Translations under genes and position numbers: made by a program
Part shown: one piece after another, positions 31,080-40,667 of the stretch
How positions within the stretch are numbered: position 1 is the first letter of the stretch
Layout of the letters: the number at the start of each line of letters is the position of its first letter
Source: Pseudomonas viridiflava
GTDB lineage: Bacteria > Pseudomonadota > Gammaproteobacteria > Pseudomonadales > Pseudomonadaceae
DNA: 64,000 nucleotides
Direction of reading: 5' to 3'
NCBI RefSeq assembly: GCF_900583165.1
Contig: NZ_UTKY01000028.1
Coordinates: 26,118 to 90,117, forward strand
The notes under the pieces: model-generated
The model's input: only the letters and a program-made list of their open reading frames with translations
The model's database searches: none
What the model was told of the DNA's origin: nothing

Positions 31080-33230
31080 ATGAAGTTAGATGCACGGAAG
31101 CAATCTTTTTTCAGTGACAGTCAGCCCGCTTGCGCATTGCGAGGCCACTGGGTGAGTTTTGGTCTTGTCGATGAGCTTGGTATCGGCGCGGTATACGGCG
31201 GACTGCCGTATACCGTTCACGACAGTGCTGGGCAGCAGTACAAAGGTCGTTTGGATAAAGACGGATTTGCCAAGCTTCAAGATATTTACTGCGGCCCAAT
31301 AGCGCTTGTTTTTGATGACCTATATTCGGGGATCGAGACAACGTATAGCCGCCTTGTTGAGCGCAAAACATACCCGCTTCCTATTACCGAGCTTCAGGTT
31401 CGTGCTGAACAGAGTCGGTTTGCGCAAGCGGATGGTCAGCGCGTTGATAATAATCCGGCCAACCAAACAGCCGATCGCTTCTATCAGGTTGAGGTTCGTG
31501 ACCTGGTCCGTCAAACCGCCCATTTACCTCCGGTTGCGCAACGCACACATCACCCTCAGCGCCACGCTCTAAAAATGATGGCCGACTTAAGGTTCGGCCC
31601 GCCCCAGCCAACATTGTCGGGGGTCGTGCTGTTCCCCAACCAACATACCGTTCTTGAGGTCCGGCCACTGCGAGCCTTTCGACCCATGCTTTCCACTGAA
31701 GACAGCTTCTGCGCCTTGAACCTCTACCAACTGGCATTGATGTCAACCTTGAGCTATTGCGACTTCGGGCAAGAGCCACCTACAAGACCTACAGAAGAAG
31801 TTCGCTTTCCCTTCGATCCCAGCGTCGGTCATCTATTTGCTGAAAAGCTGTCGGGTTATCAGGAGGCCTGGCGGGTCGATAAGGGACAAGAGCAGCATTT
31901 CTACCCGATCTACGAAGAAGTCCCCTATTCGTGCCGTTTTGAGGTTTTGCCTTTCGACCCTGCGTTGTATCCGCAAAACCAGCCCGAGTTGGAGAAGAAC
32001 CAGGAGCACCCAGCGAGTGTGCACTTTTTCGATGATGTTGAGTTAGGAACCGATACGCAGGCCTTTATCACTCATCATGAGGAGATCATCCTGATTGCTG
32101 TGCGGGGTACTGCCAGCCCCGCCGACGGGCTACGTGATGCAAACGCCCATCAGGTGTCTTTCGCCGAAGGTGTCGGCAAGGCCCATGAGGGGTTTTATCA
32201 GGCTTACAAGGCGATGCTTAATTTCGTACTGAAATACCTTCAGCGGTTTTTCGCAGGCCAACGAATAATCATCTGCGGTCACAGCTTGGGTGGCGCAATT
32301 GCTTTGCTTCTGGCAGAAGGGCTACGCCGCACCCCAGACCGTAAATACAACATCCTGCTCTACACCTACGGCGCCCCCCGCGCCGCCGATTCCGAATTCA
32401 ACGCCGGCGCCGCAACCCTGGTGCACCACCGCATCGTCAACCACAACGACCCTGTCCCCAGTGTCCCGGCGCCGTGGATGAACACCACTGCCAAACTCTG
32501 GGTGCCCGGCGCCGTCACACTGTTCAGCGCCCCTGCGCCAGGAGGTCTGTTATTCGCCGCCGGGCTGGTGCGCTTTGGTGGAAACCCCTATCAACACCAC
32601 GGGGATCAACAACATTTCATGCCACTCATGCTCCCGGATGGCACCCGGTCTTCGGTGTTGTGGAAGCCCGGTTGTGAGTCCATCGAAGAGGCTGGCTGCA
32701 ATCGAGCGTTGCAAATCCTTGGCGACCTGCCAGATCGCGAAGGGCTGATCAAACAGCTGGTTGAATACAAGGAACACTACATGACCGCCAGCTACATCCC
32801 GGCGGCATGGGCAACCCTGCGTCGTTGGCAGCAGACCCTGGCCAGCCAGGGCCCGCTGGTGACACCGAGGGAATTTGAGCTGCTTGACCATGCACTGGCG
32901 AGCATGCGTCAGCAACTGCGAGAAAAGCGCCAGGAACTCGTTCGTCGCTTGCCGAGTAATGACCGCGGTTATGAACACCATGAGCCGCTGAACGCAGAAA
33001 TCGATCGCCTGCAGACTAGCCGCGCGCGCCTTGAAACCCTGCGCTGGCGCCGCCTTGAAGCGCGCGATGTGTACGGCACTCATGCCGATTCCACCCTACT
33101 TCAACCCAGCCTCAAGCGTTGGTTCAGCCACCGTGAAAACCGCGAGTTGGCGCAGGTCGCCAGCATTCCTCCCTCCACTTACAGCGAACGGGGGAGGGCG
33201 TATACCGTGGATATCGATTCGATCGTCTAG
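31080..33230 (+). CDS. Type VI secretion lipase effector (class 3 lipase, Tle-like)
   Basis: A 716-residue protein. An N-terminal beta domain (about 20-90, GGLPYTVHDSAGQQYKGRLD) resembles transthyretin-like adaptor domains of Tle effectors. The lipase_3 core is at about 325-510: EEIILIAVRGTASP, then IIICGHSLGGAIALLLAEGL with the nucleophile Ser near residue 400, the acid in NHNDPVPSVPAPW, and a likely His in NPYQHHGD. The C-terminus is helical and coiled-coil-like. No signal peptide, as expected for VgrG delivery. Start ATG 31080 has AAGGAG 6 bases upstream. Membrane phospholipids of rival cells are the expected target. Its end overlaps codA by four bases. Confidence 0.82.
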   Translation: MKLDARKQSFFSDSQPACALRGHWVSFGLVDELGIGAVYGGLPYTVHDSAGQQYKGRLDKDGFAKLQDIYCGPIALVFDDLYSGIETTYSRLVERKTYPLPITELQVRAEQSRFAQADGQRVDNNPANQTADRFYQVEVRDLVRQTAHLPPVAQRTHHPQRHALKMMADLRFGPPQPTLSGVVLFPNQHTVLEVRPLRAFRPMLSTEDSFCALNLYQLALMSTLSYCDFGQEPPTRPTEEVRFPFDPSVGHLFAEKLSGYQEAWRVDKGQEQHFYPIYEEVPYSCRFEVLPFDPALYPQNQPELEKNQEHPASVHFFDDVELGTDTQAFITHHEEIILIAVRGTASPADGLRDANAHQVSFAEGVGKAHEGFYQAYKAMLNFVLKYLQRFFAGQRIIICGHSLGGAIALLLAEGLRRTPDRKYNILLYTYGAPRAADSEFNAGAATLVHHRIVNHNDPVPSVPAPWMNTTAKLWVPGAVTLFSAPAPGGLLFAAGLVRFGGNPYQHHGDQQHFMPLMLPDGTRSSVLWKPGCESIEEAGCNRALQILGDLPDREGLIKQLVEYKEHYMTASYIPAAWATLRRWQQTLASQGPLVTPREFELLDHALASMRQQLREKRQELVRRLPSNDRGYEHHEPLNAEIDRLQTSRARLETLRWRRLEARDVYGTHADSTLLQPSLKRWFSHRENRELAQVASIPPSTYSERGRAYTVDIDSIV

Positions 33231-34462
33231 GCGAACTCGACCTGCGCCGGCTGACGCTTCATCAGTACCTTGCCGTTGCGGATCGAATACAGCGGCAGGC
33301 CCTGGCTACGGATAACCTCGTAGTCGCTGTCTGCCGAAAGGATCAACAGGTTGGCCGGGCGTCCAGGTTCTAAACCGTAGCGGTCGCCCAGGGCCATGGC
33401 TTTGGCACTGTTGTCGGTAACCAGGTCGAGGGCGCTTTGCAGGTTGCGGTAACCGAGCATGTGGCAGATGTGCAGGCCGGCTTCGAGTACCCGCAGGATG
33501 TTGCCGTTGCCCAGGGGGTACCAGGGGTCGACGATGGAGTCCTGGCCGAAACACACGTTCATGCCGGCTTCCAGCAGTTCGTTGACGCGGGTGACTCCGC
33601 GGCGTTTTGGGAAGCTGTCGAAGCGGCCTTGTAGGTGGATGCTTTCGGTCGGGCACGAGACGAAGCTGATCCCGGAATGCCCCAGCAGCCGAAACAGCTT
33701 GGCGCAGTAGGCGTTGTCGTAGGAGCCCATGGCCGTGGTGTGGCTGGCGGTGACGCGGGCGCCCATGTCACGGCTGCGAGCTTCTTCGGCCAGCACTTCG
33801 AGGAAGCGTGAGTGCGGGTCGTCGGTTTCGTCGCAGTGCACGTCCACCAGGCAACCGGTGCGTTCGGCCAGGTCCATCAGGAACTTCACCGAGCTGACGC
33901 CCTGGTCGCGGGTGTATTCAAAGTGGGGAATGCCGCCAATCACGTCAGCGCCCAGGCGGATGGCTTCTTCCATCAGCTCGCGGCCGTTGCGGTAGGACTC
34001 GATGCCTTCCTGGGGGAACGCGACGATTTGCAGGTCGATCAAGTGGGCGCTTTCCTGGCGTACTTCCAGCATGGCCTTGAGTGCGGTGAGGTCCGGGTCG
34101 GTGACGTCGACATGGGTGCGCACATGCTGAATGCCGTGGGCGGCGAGCGCCTGGATGGTCTTCTTGGCGCGGGTCTTGGTGTCGGCCTGGGTGATGGTGG
34201 CCTTGCGTTCGCCCCAGCATTCGATGCCTTCGAACAATGTGCCGCTCATGTTCCAGCGCGGCTCGCCAGCTGTCAGGGTGGCGTCCAGGTGGATATGAGG
34301 TTCGACGAAAGGCGGTATCACCAGGTTGCCGGCAGCGTCCAGGTCGTCAGCAGCGAGTACAGGCGTTGTCTGCTGTGCAGTGATGCTGGCAATCCGGCCG
34401 TGTTCCAGGTGCAGATCATGCAGGCCTTCACGGTTGCGCAGGCGGGCGTTGATGATGTGCAT
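33227..34462 (-). CDS. codA: Cytosine deaminase
   Basis: Hydrolyses cytosine to uracil and ammonia in pyrimidine salvage. The 411-residue amidohydrolase has the metal motif PHIHLDAT near residue 60, VHCDETDD, ASHTTAMGSYDNAYC and the catalytic Asp motif FGQDSIVDPWYPLG. All match E. coli CodA from memory. Start ATG 34462 is chosen over an upstream in-frame start. The cytosine permease gene lies upstream in the same direction but separated by 204 bases containing a regulator remnant. The 3' end overlaps the convergent lipase gene by four bases. Confidence 0.93.
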   Translation of the reverse strand: MHIINARLRNREGLHDLHLEHGRIASITAQQTTPVLAADDLDAAGNLVIPPFVEPHIHLDATLTAGEPRWNMSGTLFEGIECWGERKATITQADTKTRAKKTIQALAAHGIQHVRTHVDVTDPDLTALKAMLEVRQESAHLIDLQIVAFPQEGIESYRNGRELMEEAIRLGADVIGGIPHFEYTRDQGVSSVKFLMDLAERTGCLVDVHCDETDDPHSRFLEVLAEEARSRDMGARVTASHTTAMGSYDNAYCAKLFRLLGHSGISFVSCPTESIHLQGRFDSFPKRRGVTRVNELLEAGMNVCFGQDSIVDPWYPLGNGNILRVLEAGLHICHMLGYRNLQSALDLVTDNSAKAMALGDRYGLEPGRPANLLILSADSDYEVIRSQGLPLYSIRNGKVLMKRQPAQVEFA

Positions 34463-34489
34463 GGGCAAGTTCCTCTTGGCTAAAAACAA

Positions 34490-34666
34490 TCAGGCAGACA
34501 GCCGCCAGATCATCAGGGCGATACCGATGTCCAGGCGGTCATAAGTATTATCCAGCGTCAGCCCGCACAGGGCTTCGATACGCTGGACGCGGTGCGTCAG
34601 GGTGTTGCGGTGCACGGCCAGCCCCTGGGCGGCGGCCACAAGGTTACCATCCTCGTGAAACCAGGT
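34490..34666 (-). pseudogene. C-terminal remnant of a PucR/CdaR-type regulator
   Basis: A 58-codon open frame ending in TGA at 34490 encodes WFHEDGNLVAAAQGLAVHRN, then TLTHRVQRIEALCGLTLDN and YDRLDIGIALMIWRL. This is the C-terminal helix-turn-helix (HTH_30) of PucR/CdaR-type regulators. There is no start codon: the frame runs backwards straight into the codB stop codon, in the same frame. Everything N-terminal to the HTH is missing. It looks like a regulator gene cut by the event that placed codB here. Confidence 0.75.
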
Positions 34667-35935
34667 TCATGCCTGGGCGTCAGCCAACGGTGCGCGCACC
34701 CGTAGAGCGGCGGTGAGCGCGATGTACGTCAGCGACGCGGCTGCAATCCCCACCAACGGTGCAACCCACGGCGAGTTAAAGGCCAGTACCGTGCCCACTG
34801 CATAGGCTACCAACCCCGGCCAGTTGAACGCCGGCAAGTGTGCATCCGCCAGGCGCGGGTAATTGCCGCGATAGCGGTAGAAGAAGTCCGCCATGATTAC
34901 CCCGCCAATCGGAGGAATCACCGTGCCCAGCAGGATCAGGTACGGCACTAGCATGTCGTACATGCCCAGCAGTGCCAGCAGGGTGCCGATCACCGCCCCC
35001 GCCAGGGTCACCGTCTTGCGGCGCTTGGTGCGCAGCAGGTTGCAGCCGGCGACGGCAAAGTTGTAGATGGTGTTGTCCTGGGTGCTCCAGATATTGAGCA
35101 GTAACATGGCCATCGCAGCCATGGCGAAGCCTTGCAGCAGTAACACTTCCACTACGTCCGGTTGCTGGTAGACGATGGCTCCGTATGCGCCGATCAACAC
35201 CATCAGACCGTTGCCGATAAAGAAACCGATCAAGCTGGCTAGCACCGCCACCTTGGCCGAGCGAGAAAACCGCGTCCAATTGGTGGCCTGTGTAGCACCG
35301 CTGACAAAAGTGCCGAACACCAGGGTAATTGCTGTGGACAAGTCCAGTTCGCCGGTCGGTACCACCGCCAGCAGGCCATCCAGCCCGCCTACTTTAACGG
35401 TGGCCACCCACATCGACAGGCACAGCAGGATGCCCATGGCCGGCACCGCGATATAGGACAGAATCTCCAAGCCGCGATAACCAATGTAGGCCGTGGCGCA
35501 GAACACCAGGCCAAACACGACCATCAGCGCCAACACACTGCCCTGGCCCAGCTCGAAGTATTTGCCCAGCACCACGGCGGCTGTCGCGGTGCCCCACGCA
35601 TACCAGCCGATCTGAGTGAAACCGAGGATAAGGTCGCTGAGCTTGCTGCCCACTTCGCCAAAGCAGAAACGCCCCATCAATACCGAATTGAGCCCGCTCT
35701 TGAAGGCGATGTAACCCAGGCCTGCGGCGTAAATACCCAGCAACAGGTTACCCAGCGCCACGACGCCCAACATGTCGGTAAAACTGAACGCCACCCCCAG
35801 TTTGCCGCCGGCAAACATGGTCGCGGTAAAAAAGGTAAAGCCCAGCAACACCATGGCGGTGGACGCCAGGCCTTTGCGCGCATGCATGGGGACTTCGCTG
35901 AGGGGGTAATCGTTGCCCGATTCTTGCTGCGTCAT
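34667..35935 (-). CDS. codB: Cytosine permease
   Basis: A 422-residue NCS1-family nucleobase transporter with about 12 membrane segments. PLSEVPMHARKGLASTAMVL at the N-terminus, IGWYAWGTATAAVVLGKYF, SGATQATNWTRFSRSAK and NIWSTQDNTIYNFAVAGCNL are CodB-like blocks. It imports cytosine for the deaminase encoded downstream. ATG 35935 has GGGAG 8 bases upstream; 51 upstream in-frame codons are not conserved-looking. The stop codon is directly followed by the regulator remnant. Confidence 0.9.
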   Translation of the reverse strand: MTQQESGNDYPLSEVPMHARKGLASTAMVLLGFTFFTATMFAGGKLGVAFSFTDMLGVVALGNLLLGIYAAGLGYIAFKSGLNSVLMGRFCFGEVGSKLSDLILGFTQIGWYAWGTATAAVVLGKYFELGQGSVLALMVVFGLVFCATAYIGYRGLEILSYIAVPAMGILLCLSMWVATVKVGGLDGLLAVVPTGELDLSTAITLVFGTFVSGATQATNWTRFSRSAKVAVLASLIGFFIGNGLMVLIGAYGAIVYQQPDVVEVLLLQGFAMAAMAMLLLNIWSTQDNTIYNFAVAGCNLLRTKRRKTVTLAGAVIGTLLALLGMYDMLVPYLILLGTVIPPIGGVIMADFFYRYRGNYPRLADAHLPAFNWPGLVAYAVGTVLAFNSPWVAPLVGIAAASLTYIALTAALRVRAPLADAQA

Positions 35936-36019
35936 GTGCCTTGCTCCCTGAATGAGTGACGCAGGCCTATTGCACTGCGCGTGCCAAATCAAAGGCAGTG
36001 ACGGGCGCACGGTGTGTGC

Positions 36020-36034
36020 TGTGCACCGTGCACA
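36020..36034. promoter_or_regulatory. Palindromic operator candidate upstream of codB
   Basis: TGTGCACCGTGCACA is a perfect 7-base inverted repeat around one central base, 85 bases before the codB start. It is nested in a slightly longer GTGTGC...GCACAC pair. A regulator site for cytosine genes is plausible, but the binding protein is unknown. Confidence 0.45.
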
Positions 36035-36297
36035 CTCTTTATAGCTAAATCGGGGAGAAACGCAGGAAGGAGTGTTCGCACTGCCCAATCAGGCACGAAA
36101 GCAGTGCAGCGGTGATACAAATTGGATCAGTCCAACAGTCACCACTCGCATGATGAGGGCGCATGCTCCCGCAGGACTGAGCAGCAGCCCCATTTGCTGA
36201 GGCTGTTTGAAGTGCTCGACGGTAGCAGGCGTCCTCGTCGCAGGTTAGGCGTTCATCCTAAAACGACTGACATCAAGTCAAGCCTGCTCCCACCGGT
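36035..36297. other. Intergenic region between codB and queD
   Basis: No gene is seen. The segment from 36160 holds degenerate pieces of the intergenic repeat family (CATGCTCCCGC, AAGCCTGCTCCCACCGG) without a clean palindrome. The codB promoter probably lies nearer 36020-36060. Confidence 0.4.
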
Positions 36298-36654
36298 TTA
36301 TTCACCGCGATAGATGCAACCGCTGGTGCAAGTCTCATGGATACGAATCGCGCTGAGTTCTGGCAGCAGAGGCTTCAACTCAGTCCAGATCCACTTGGCC
36401 AACACTTCGCTGGTAGGGTTCTCAAGGCCTGGGATATCGTTGAGGTAGTTGTGGTCGAGGCGCTCGTAGAGCGGCTTGAAAATCGCCTTGATCTCCGAAA
36501 AGTCGCGAATCCAGCCGGTATGGGGGTCGAGGTCGCCGCTCAGGTGGATGGCCACCTTGAACGAATGCCCATGCAGGCGTCCGCATTTATGGCCTTCCGG
36601 TACGTGGGGCAGGCGGTGGGCAGACTCGAATGTAAACTCTTTGAAGATTTCCAC
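36298..36654 (-). CDS. queD: 6-carboxytetrahydropterin synthase
   Basis: Second step of queuosine biosynthesis: makes 6-carboxytetrahydropterin from dihydroneopterin triphosphate. With a GTG start at 36654 the protein has 118 residues, the normal QueD length. It begins [20 protein letters not shown]; zinc ligands are in ESAHRLP and RLHGHSFKV, the catalytic Cys in [19 protein letters not shown] and [12 protein letters not shown] are conserved. The longer ATG reading frame starts inside the patatin gene and is rejected. Confidence 0.93.
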   Translation of the reverse strand: MEIFKEFTFESAHRLPHVPEGHKCGRLHGHSFKVAIHLSGDLDPHTGWIRDFSEIKAIFKPLYERLDHNYLNDIPGLENPTSEVLAKWIWTELKPLLPELSAIRIHETCTSGCIYRGE

Positions 36655-36730
36655 AGTATTTTCAGCTCGGTCAGGTATCTGGCAGGCGGCGAGTTTAACA
36701 GCTTGGCCCGCCGCCGCGCATACCGCTGGG

Positions 36731-37810
36731 TCAAAGCGCCTGCAAGCGCTCGCCCAGCCCGCCGTTATCGGCCAATGCCAGAAACTCATCCCCCAGTCGT
36801 TGGCTTTCGCTCATCGCGGTTTGCCAATACGTGTTGCGGCTCGGGTCATCACCCATAAAGCGCTTGAAGTCGCTGCGGTCTGGCAATTTGCCGTGGGGCA
36901 GACGGGCCAGGTAGTCCCTGGACGGGGCCAGCAGCAACACATCCTGCAAACCTTGTTGATTGCTGCGCCGCCACGGCAGGCCTTTGTCGAACCAGCCGGG
37001 GATGACCCGGTCGGTAAAGTGCGGGTACAGCACGATGTCGTCGCCGTGATAGGGCAGGTCGAGGTGGTAGTCCAGCAGGCCGCCGTCGCGATAGGTGCCA
37101 GCGCCAGCACCGGGCAGGTCGCGCACGCCTTGCATGACCATGGGGATCGAGCCCGAGGCCAGCAGGGCCTGGCGCAGGTTGCCGAGTTCCAACGCAAGGA
37201 AGCGCGAAGGAAAGTCCTTCAGCGCGTGCACCGGCGGCGCCTGGCGCGGGTCGTGGATGATCAGCCGTTCAAAATGCCGCGACAGCCGCGCACGGCCCCG
37301 CAGGTTGTCGGCAATCACCGACGACAGGCCCAGCCCGAGGCGCCCTCGGTGGTCATCGGCGAGCAGGCCGTGGCTCTTGACCACCATGATGTTCAGGCGG
37401 TAGTCGGGGTTGTCCAACACGCGTGCATCGCGGCCTGCGAGCAGGTCGTCGAGCATGCGTTGGCAGCTCTGGCTGACCTCGGCCATGGTCACGCCTTTGG
37501 CAAAGCGTTGTTCGTTGTACAAGCGGCCCAGGTCCAGCAAGCCCTGCACCGGGTCGGGCAGGCAGGCACTGGCAAAGCGCCAAGAGCCGATGGACGCGCC
37601 GATCAGCGCCCGTTCCCGTGGCGCGCGCGGTAGCCAGTCGCCGAACAGCGCCAAATCCAGGCCTTGAATGCCCAGGGCCTTGGGGCCACCGGCCGCGCCG
37701 GGAAGGATGCCCACGTCAGCAGGTTGCAGGCCTTGCTCACGGATGCGCGTGAAGGCGCGTTTACCGGCCTTCAGTGTCAGTGCGGGAAACTTTATGTGGA
37801 TGGCGGTCAT
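36731..37810 (-). CDS. Patatin-like phospholipase family protein
   Basis: A 359-residue protein. The nucleophile elbow GASIGSW (Ser73) follows [20 protein letters not shown], and the catalytic-dyad Asp is in [11 protein letters not shown], both patatin features. The oxyanion glycines are in PGAAGGPK. No signal peptide. ATG 37810 is preferred to a start 17 codons earlier. The queD gene begins 76 bases downstream. An acyl hydrolase on lipids is expected; the substrate and role are unknown. Confidence 0.8.
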   Translation of the reverse strand: MTAIHIKFPALTLKAGKRAFTRIREQGLQPADVGILPGAAGGPKALGIQGLDLALFGDWLPRAPRERALIGASIGSWRFASACLPDPVQGLLDLGRLYNEQRFAKGVTMAEVSQSCQRMLDDLLAGRDARVLDNPDYRLNIMVVKSHGLLADDHRGRLGLGLSSVIADNLRGRARLSRHFERLIIHDPRQAPPVHALKDFPSRFLALELGNLRQALLASGSIPMVMQGVRDLPGAGAGTYRDGGLLDYHLDLPYHGDDIVLYPHFTDRVIPGWFDKGLPWRRSNQQGLQDVLLLAPSRDYLARLPHGKLPDRSDFKRFMGDDPSRNTYWQTAMSESQRLGDEFLALADNGGLGERLQAL

Positions 37811-37959
37811 ACCGATCTCTTTTGCAGCGAGCGGGCGATTATAGGAAAAGTCATAGGGCAATGGGCGTCGGAAATTGCCATGGTGGCAATTCAGTTTCAG
37901 TTAAGTTGCAGGGGTTACCGTGGCTGGTGTAGGAAAACATCGTGTTACGGAGACTTCCC

Positions 37960-38262
37960 ATGAAGCGACTTACCGCTGTGGTCGCCGCCGCTATCATTGC
38001 GTTTTCGGCGAACCAGGCCGGAGCTGTAGACCCCGGCAAACCACTGAACGTGCCCGCCACTGTTACAATTGTCGCCTTCGACCAGTTGGAAGCTGCGGCT
38101 TTGGCCCTGCACCCCGGTTCGACATTGCTGGACACCGACCTGGACGAGGCCTACGGCAAGTACGTCTATGAAGTGGAGCTCGAAGATGCCCACGGTATTG
38201 AATGGGACGTTGAATTGGACGCGCTCACTGGGCGTGTTCTCAAGAATCATCAGGATACGTAA
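37960..38262 (+). CDS. Periplasmic PepSY-domain protein
   Basis: A 100-residue protein with a signal peptide (MKRLTAVVAAAIIAFSANQA, cleavage near AGA) and one PepSY domain (FDQLEAAALALHPGSTLLDT, YVYEVELEDAHGIEWDVELD). ATG 37960 follows ACGGAGA. Its stop overlaps the next PepSY gene (TAATG). The order PepSY, PepSY, response regulator, histidine kinase matches PA2659-PA2656 of P. aeruginosa from memory. It probably modulates or is controlled by the two-component system. A ligand has not been identified here. Confidence 0.82.
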   Translation: MKRLTAVVAAAIIAFSANQAGAVDPGKPLNVPATVTIVAFDQLEAAALALHPGSTLLDTDLDEAYGKYVYEVELEDAHGIEWDVELDALTGRVLKNHQDT

Positions 38263-38573
38263 TGACGGTATATCTACGCGCCAGTGGTCTGGTGCTGCTG
38301 GTGCTCCTGGCTTTTTGCTCAAGCCTGGCGGCGCGCGACCTTGATCAGGATGAGGCCTTGGCCCTGCGTCAGCAGGGTGTGATCCTGCCGTTGGAGCAAC
38401 TGCTGCAACAGGCCATGGCGCGCTACCCTGGCTCCCGGCTGCTGGAAGCGGAGCTGGAGAAAAAGCACGGCCAATATGCCTATGAAGTCGAGCTGGTGAC
38501 CACCGCAGGGGTGGTGCGCGAGATCAAGCTGGACGCCACCACCGGTGTGCTGATCAAAGATGAGGAAGACTGA
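38262..38573 (+). CDS. Second periplasmic PepSY-domain protein
   Basis: A 103-residue protein with a signal peptide ([20 protein letters not shown], cleaved near AARD) and a PepSY domain ([40 protein letters not shown], then GVLIKDEED). It is related to the preceding protein, so the pair arose by duplication. Both neighbours overlap it (TAATG and TGATG), so it is co-translated with the response regulator. Confidence 0.82.
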   Translation: MTVYLRASGLVLLVLLAFCSSLAARDLDQDEALALRQQGVILPLEQLLQQAMARYPGSRLLEAELEKKHGQYAYEVELVTTAGVVREIKLDATTGVLIKDEED

Positions 38574-39241
38574 TGCGCCTGCTGCTGGTGGAAGATAACG
38601 TACCGTTGGCCGATGAATTGATGGCTGGCTTGCAACGCCAGGGTTATGCGGTCGATTGGCTGGCCGATGGCCGCGACGCCGCGTACCAGGGCCGCAGCGA
38701 GCCCTATGACCTGATCATTCTCGACCTCGGCCTGCCCGGTTTGCCTGGGCTGGAAGTGCTGGCGCAATGGCGTGCCGCCGCGCTGGCCACGCCGGTGCTG
38801 GTGCTCACCGCCCGCGATTCCTGGGCCGAGCGAATCGAAGGGCTCAAGGCCGGCGCCGACGATTACCTGAGTAAACCCTTTCACCCTGAAGAGCTGCACT
38901 TGCGCATCCAGGCATTGCTGCGCCGCTCCCATGGGCAGGCCAACCAGCCCACCCTGCAGGCTGCCGGCCTGCATCTGGATGAGGGTCGTCAGTGCGTGTT
39001 GCGCGATGGCGCCGAGATCCAACTGACCGCCGCCGAGTTTCGCCTGTTGCGTTATTTCATGCTGCACCCCGAGCAGATTTTGTCGAAAAGCCACTTGGCC
39101 GAGCACCTGTATGACGGCGAGACCGAGCGCGACTCCAATGTGTTGGAAGTGCACGTTAATCACCTGCGGCGTAAATTAGGTCGCAGCGTGATCGAAACCC
39201 GGCGCGGCCAGGGCTATCGGTTTGGCGCCAGCCCTGCATGA
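38573..39241 (+). CDS. bqsR: OmpR-family response regulator (BqsR/CarR-like)
   Basis: A 222-residue regulator with a receiver domain ([17 protein letters not shown]; phospho-acceptor Asp51 in [10 protein letters not shown]; Lys in DDYLSKPF) and a C-terminal winged helix ([34 protein letters not shown]). It overlaps its histidine kinase gene (ATGA) and the PepSY gene before it. The BqsR/CarR name rests on gene order with P. aeruginosa, where the system responds to ferrous iron or calcium; the same signal here is inference. Confidence 0.85.
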   Translation: MRLLLVEDNVPLADELMAGLQRQGYAVDWLADGRDAAYQGRSEPYDLIILDLGLPGLPGLEVLAQWRAAALATPVLVLTARDSWAERIEGLKAGADDYLSKPFHPEELHLRIQALLRRSHGQANQPTLQAAGLHLDEGRQCVLRDGAEIQLTAAEFRLLRYFMLHPEQILSKSHLAEHLYDGETERDSNVLEVHVNHLRRKLGRSVIETRRGQGYRFGASPA

Positions 39242-40551
39242 AGTCTATCCAGCGGCGTCTGAGCCTTGGGTTGATCAGCGTGATGGTGATCGTCGGCGTG
39301 GTACTGGCGCAAACCAGCCTGTGGTTGTTCGAAGCCGGCCTGCAACGCTACCTCGAAGCCGGGCTGCGCAACGATGCCGAAAACCTGTTGGTGGCGCTGG
39401 TGCGCGGCCCCAACGGCGTGCAGCTGGATGAGCTGCGCCTGTCACCCGCCTATCAACGGCCGTTTTCGGGGCATTATTTCCGTATCGACTTTGCTGAGAC
39501 CCATTGGCGTTCCCGTTCCTTATGGGATCAGGAACTGCCGCGTCTGCCTGAGGCCGGGCTCAAGGGCAACCTGCAATTGGGGCCAGAGGGCCAGCAGCTG
39601 CTGGTGCTGCGTTCGGACTACAAGCGCTTCGGTCAATCGATCTCTATCAGCGTGGCCCAGGACTACACGCCGGTGCGCGAAAGTTTCCGACTGATGCGTC
39701 AGATAGGCCTGGTGCTGGGCCTGGCGGCGCTGATACTGGTACTGATCCTGCAGCGGGTCACCGTGCGTCGCGCCCTGCGCCCGTTGGAAAACGCACGCAA
39801 CCAGATCGCCCAGTTGCAACAGGGGCAGCGCTCCCAGCTCGACACCCAGGTACCGTTGGAACTTGAACCGTTGGTGGCGCAAATCAACCACCTGCTGGCG
39901 CATACCGAGGACAGCCTCAAACGCTCGCGCAACGCCTTGGGCAACTTGGGGCATGCGCTGAAGACCCCGTTGGCGGTATTACTGAGCGCGGCCTCCAACG
40001 AAGCGCTCAAGGATCACCCCGAGCTGAGCAAACTGTTGCGCGACCAGTTGGAGCAGGTGCAACAGCGCCTCAACCGCGAACTCAACCGTGCACGCCTGGC
40101 CGGCGAAACCTTGCCGGGCGCGTTGTTCGACTGCGAAAAAGAACTGCCGGGTTTGCTGGCCACCCTGAATATGATCCACGGCGAGCACCTCGACCTGAGC
40201 TACCACGCCGCTCCTGGCCTGCAACTGCCGTGGGACCGTGAAGACCTGCTAGAGCTGCTGGGTAACCTGCTGGACAACGCTTGCAAATGGGCGGACGCCG
40301 ACGTGCGCTTGAGCGTGAGTGAAACGCAGCGAAGCTACCTGCTGGCCGTGGAAGATGACGGCCCTGGCATTCCCGAGGCCCAGCGTGATCAGGTGTTCAG
40401 CCGTGGCACCCGACTGGATGAGCAGATTGATGGGCATGGCCTGGGGTTGGGCATTGTGCGCGATATCGTCGAGGTGTGGGGCGGGGTGTTGCAGTTGCAG
40501 GCGTCCGAGCTGGGCGGCCTTAAAGTACTGGTCGAATTACCCAAACATTAA
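39238..40551 (+). CDS. bqsS: Sensor histidine kinase (BqsS/CarS-like)
   Basis: A 437-residue membrane kinase. Membrane segments are at about 12-32 and 155-172, enclosing a periplasmic sensor of about 120 residues. HAMP follows, then the H box [19 protein letters not shown] with His239, the N box [16 protein letters not shown], and G boxes [16 protein letters not shown] and [13 protein letters not shown]. It resembles the PhoQ-type HPK group in its H box. The RExxE ferrous-iron motif reported for P. aeruginosa BqsS was not found in the periplasmic part, so the ligand may differ. Confidence 0.85.
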   Translation: MKSIQRRLSLGLISVMVIVGVVLAQTSLWLFEAGLQRYLEAGLRNDAENLLVALVRGPNGVQLDELRLSPAYQRPFSGHYFRIDFAETHWRSRSLWDQELPRLPEAGLKGNLQLGPEGQQLLVLRSDYKRFGQSISISVAQDYTPVRESFRLMRQIGLVLGLAALILVLILQRVTVRRALRPLENARNQIAQLQQGQRSQLDTQVPLELEPLVAQINHLLAHTEDSLKRSRNALGNLGHALKTPLAVLLSAASNEALKDHPELSKLLRDQLEQVQQRLNRELNRARLAGETLPGALFDCEKELPGLLATLNMIHGEHLDLSYHAAPGLQLPWDREDLLELLGNLLDNACKWADADVRLSVSETQRSYLLAVEDDGPGIPEAQRDQVFSRGTRLDEQIDGHGLGLGIVRDIVEVWGGVLQLQASELGGLKVLVELPKH

Positions 40552-40560
40552 CGCGGTCAA

Positions 40561-40650
40561 ATGTGGGAGCGGGCTTGCCCGCGAATACGGAGTGTCAGTC
40601 AACAGATTCATTGGCTGATCCACCGCATTCGCGAGCAAGCCCGCACACAT
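40561..40650. repeat. REP-type palindrome pair
   Basis: ATGTGGGAGCGGGCTTGCCC and an inverted copy (GAGCAAGCCCGCACACAT) flank GTGTCAGTCAAC. It sits between the convergent kinase and chemoreceptor genes. Confidence 0.75.
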
Positions 40651-40667
40651 TGGATTTTCTCCAGGCT

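Noticed and set aside
27451..33230. Prophage tail module
   Set aside because: VgrG resembles phage spike proteins, but DUF4123, lipoprotein and lipase genes follow and no phage structural or lysis genes are present.
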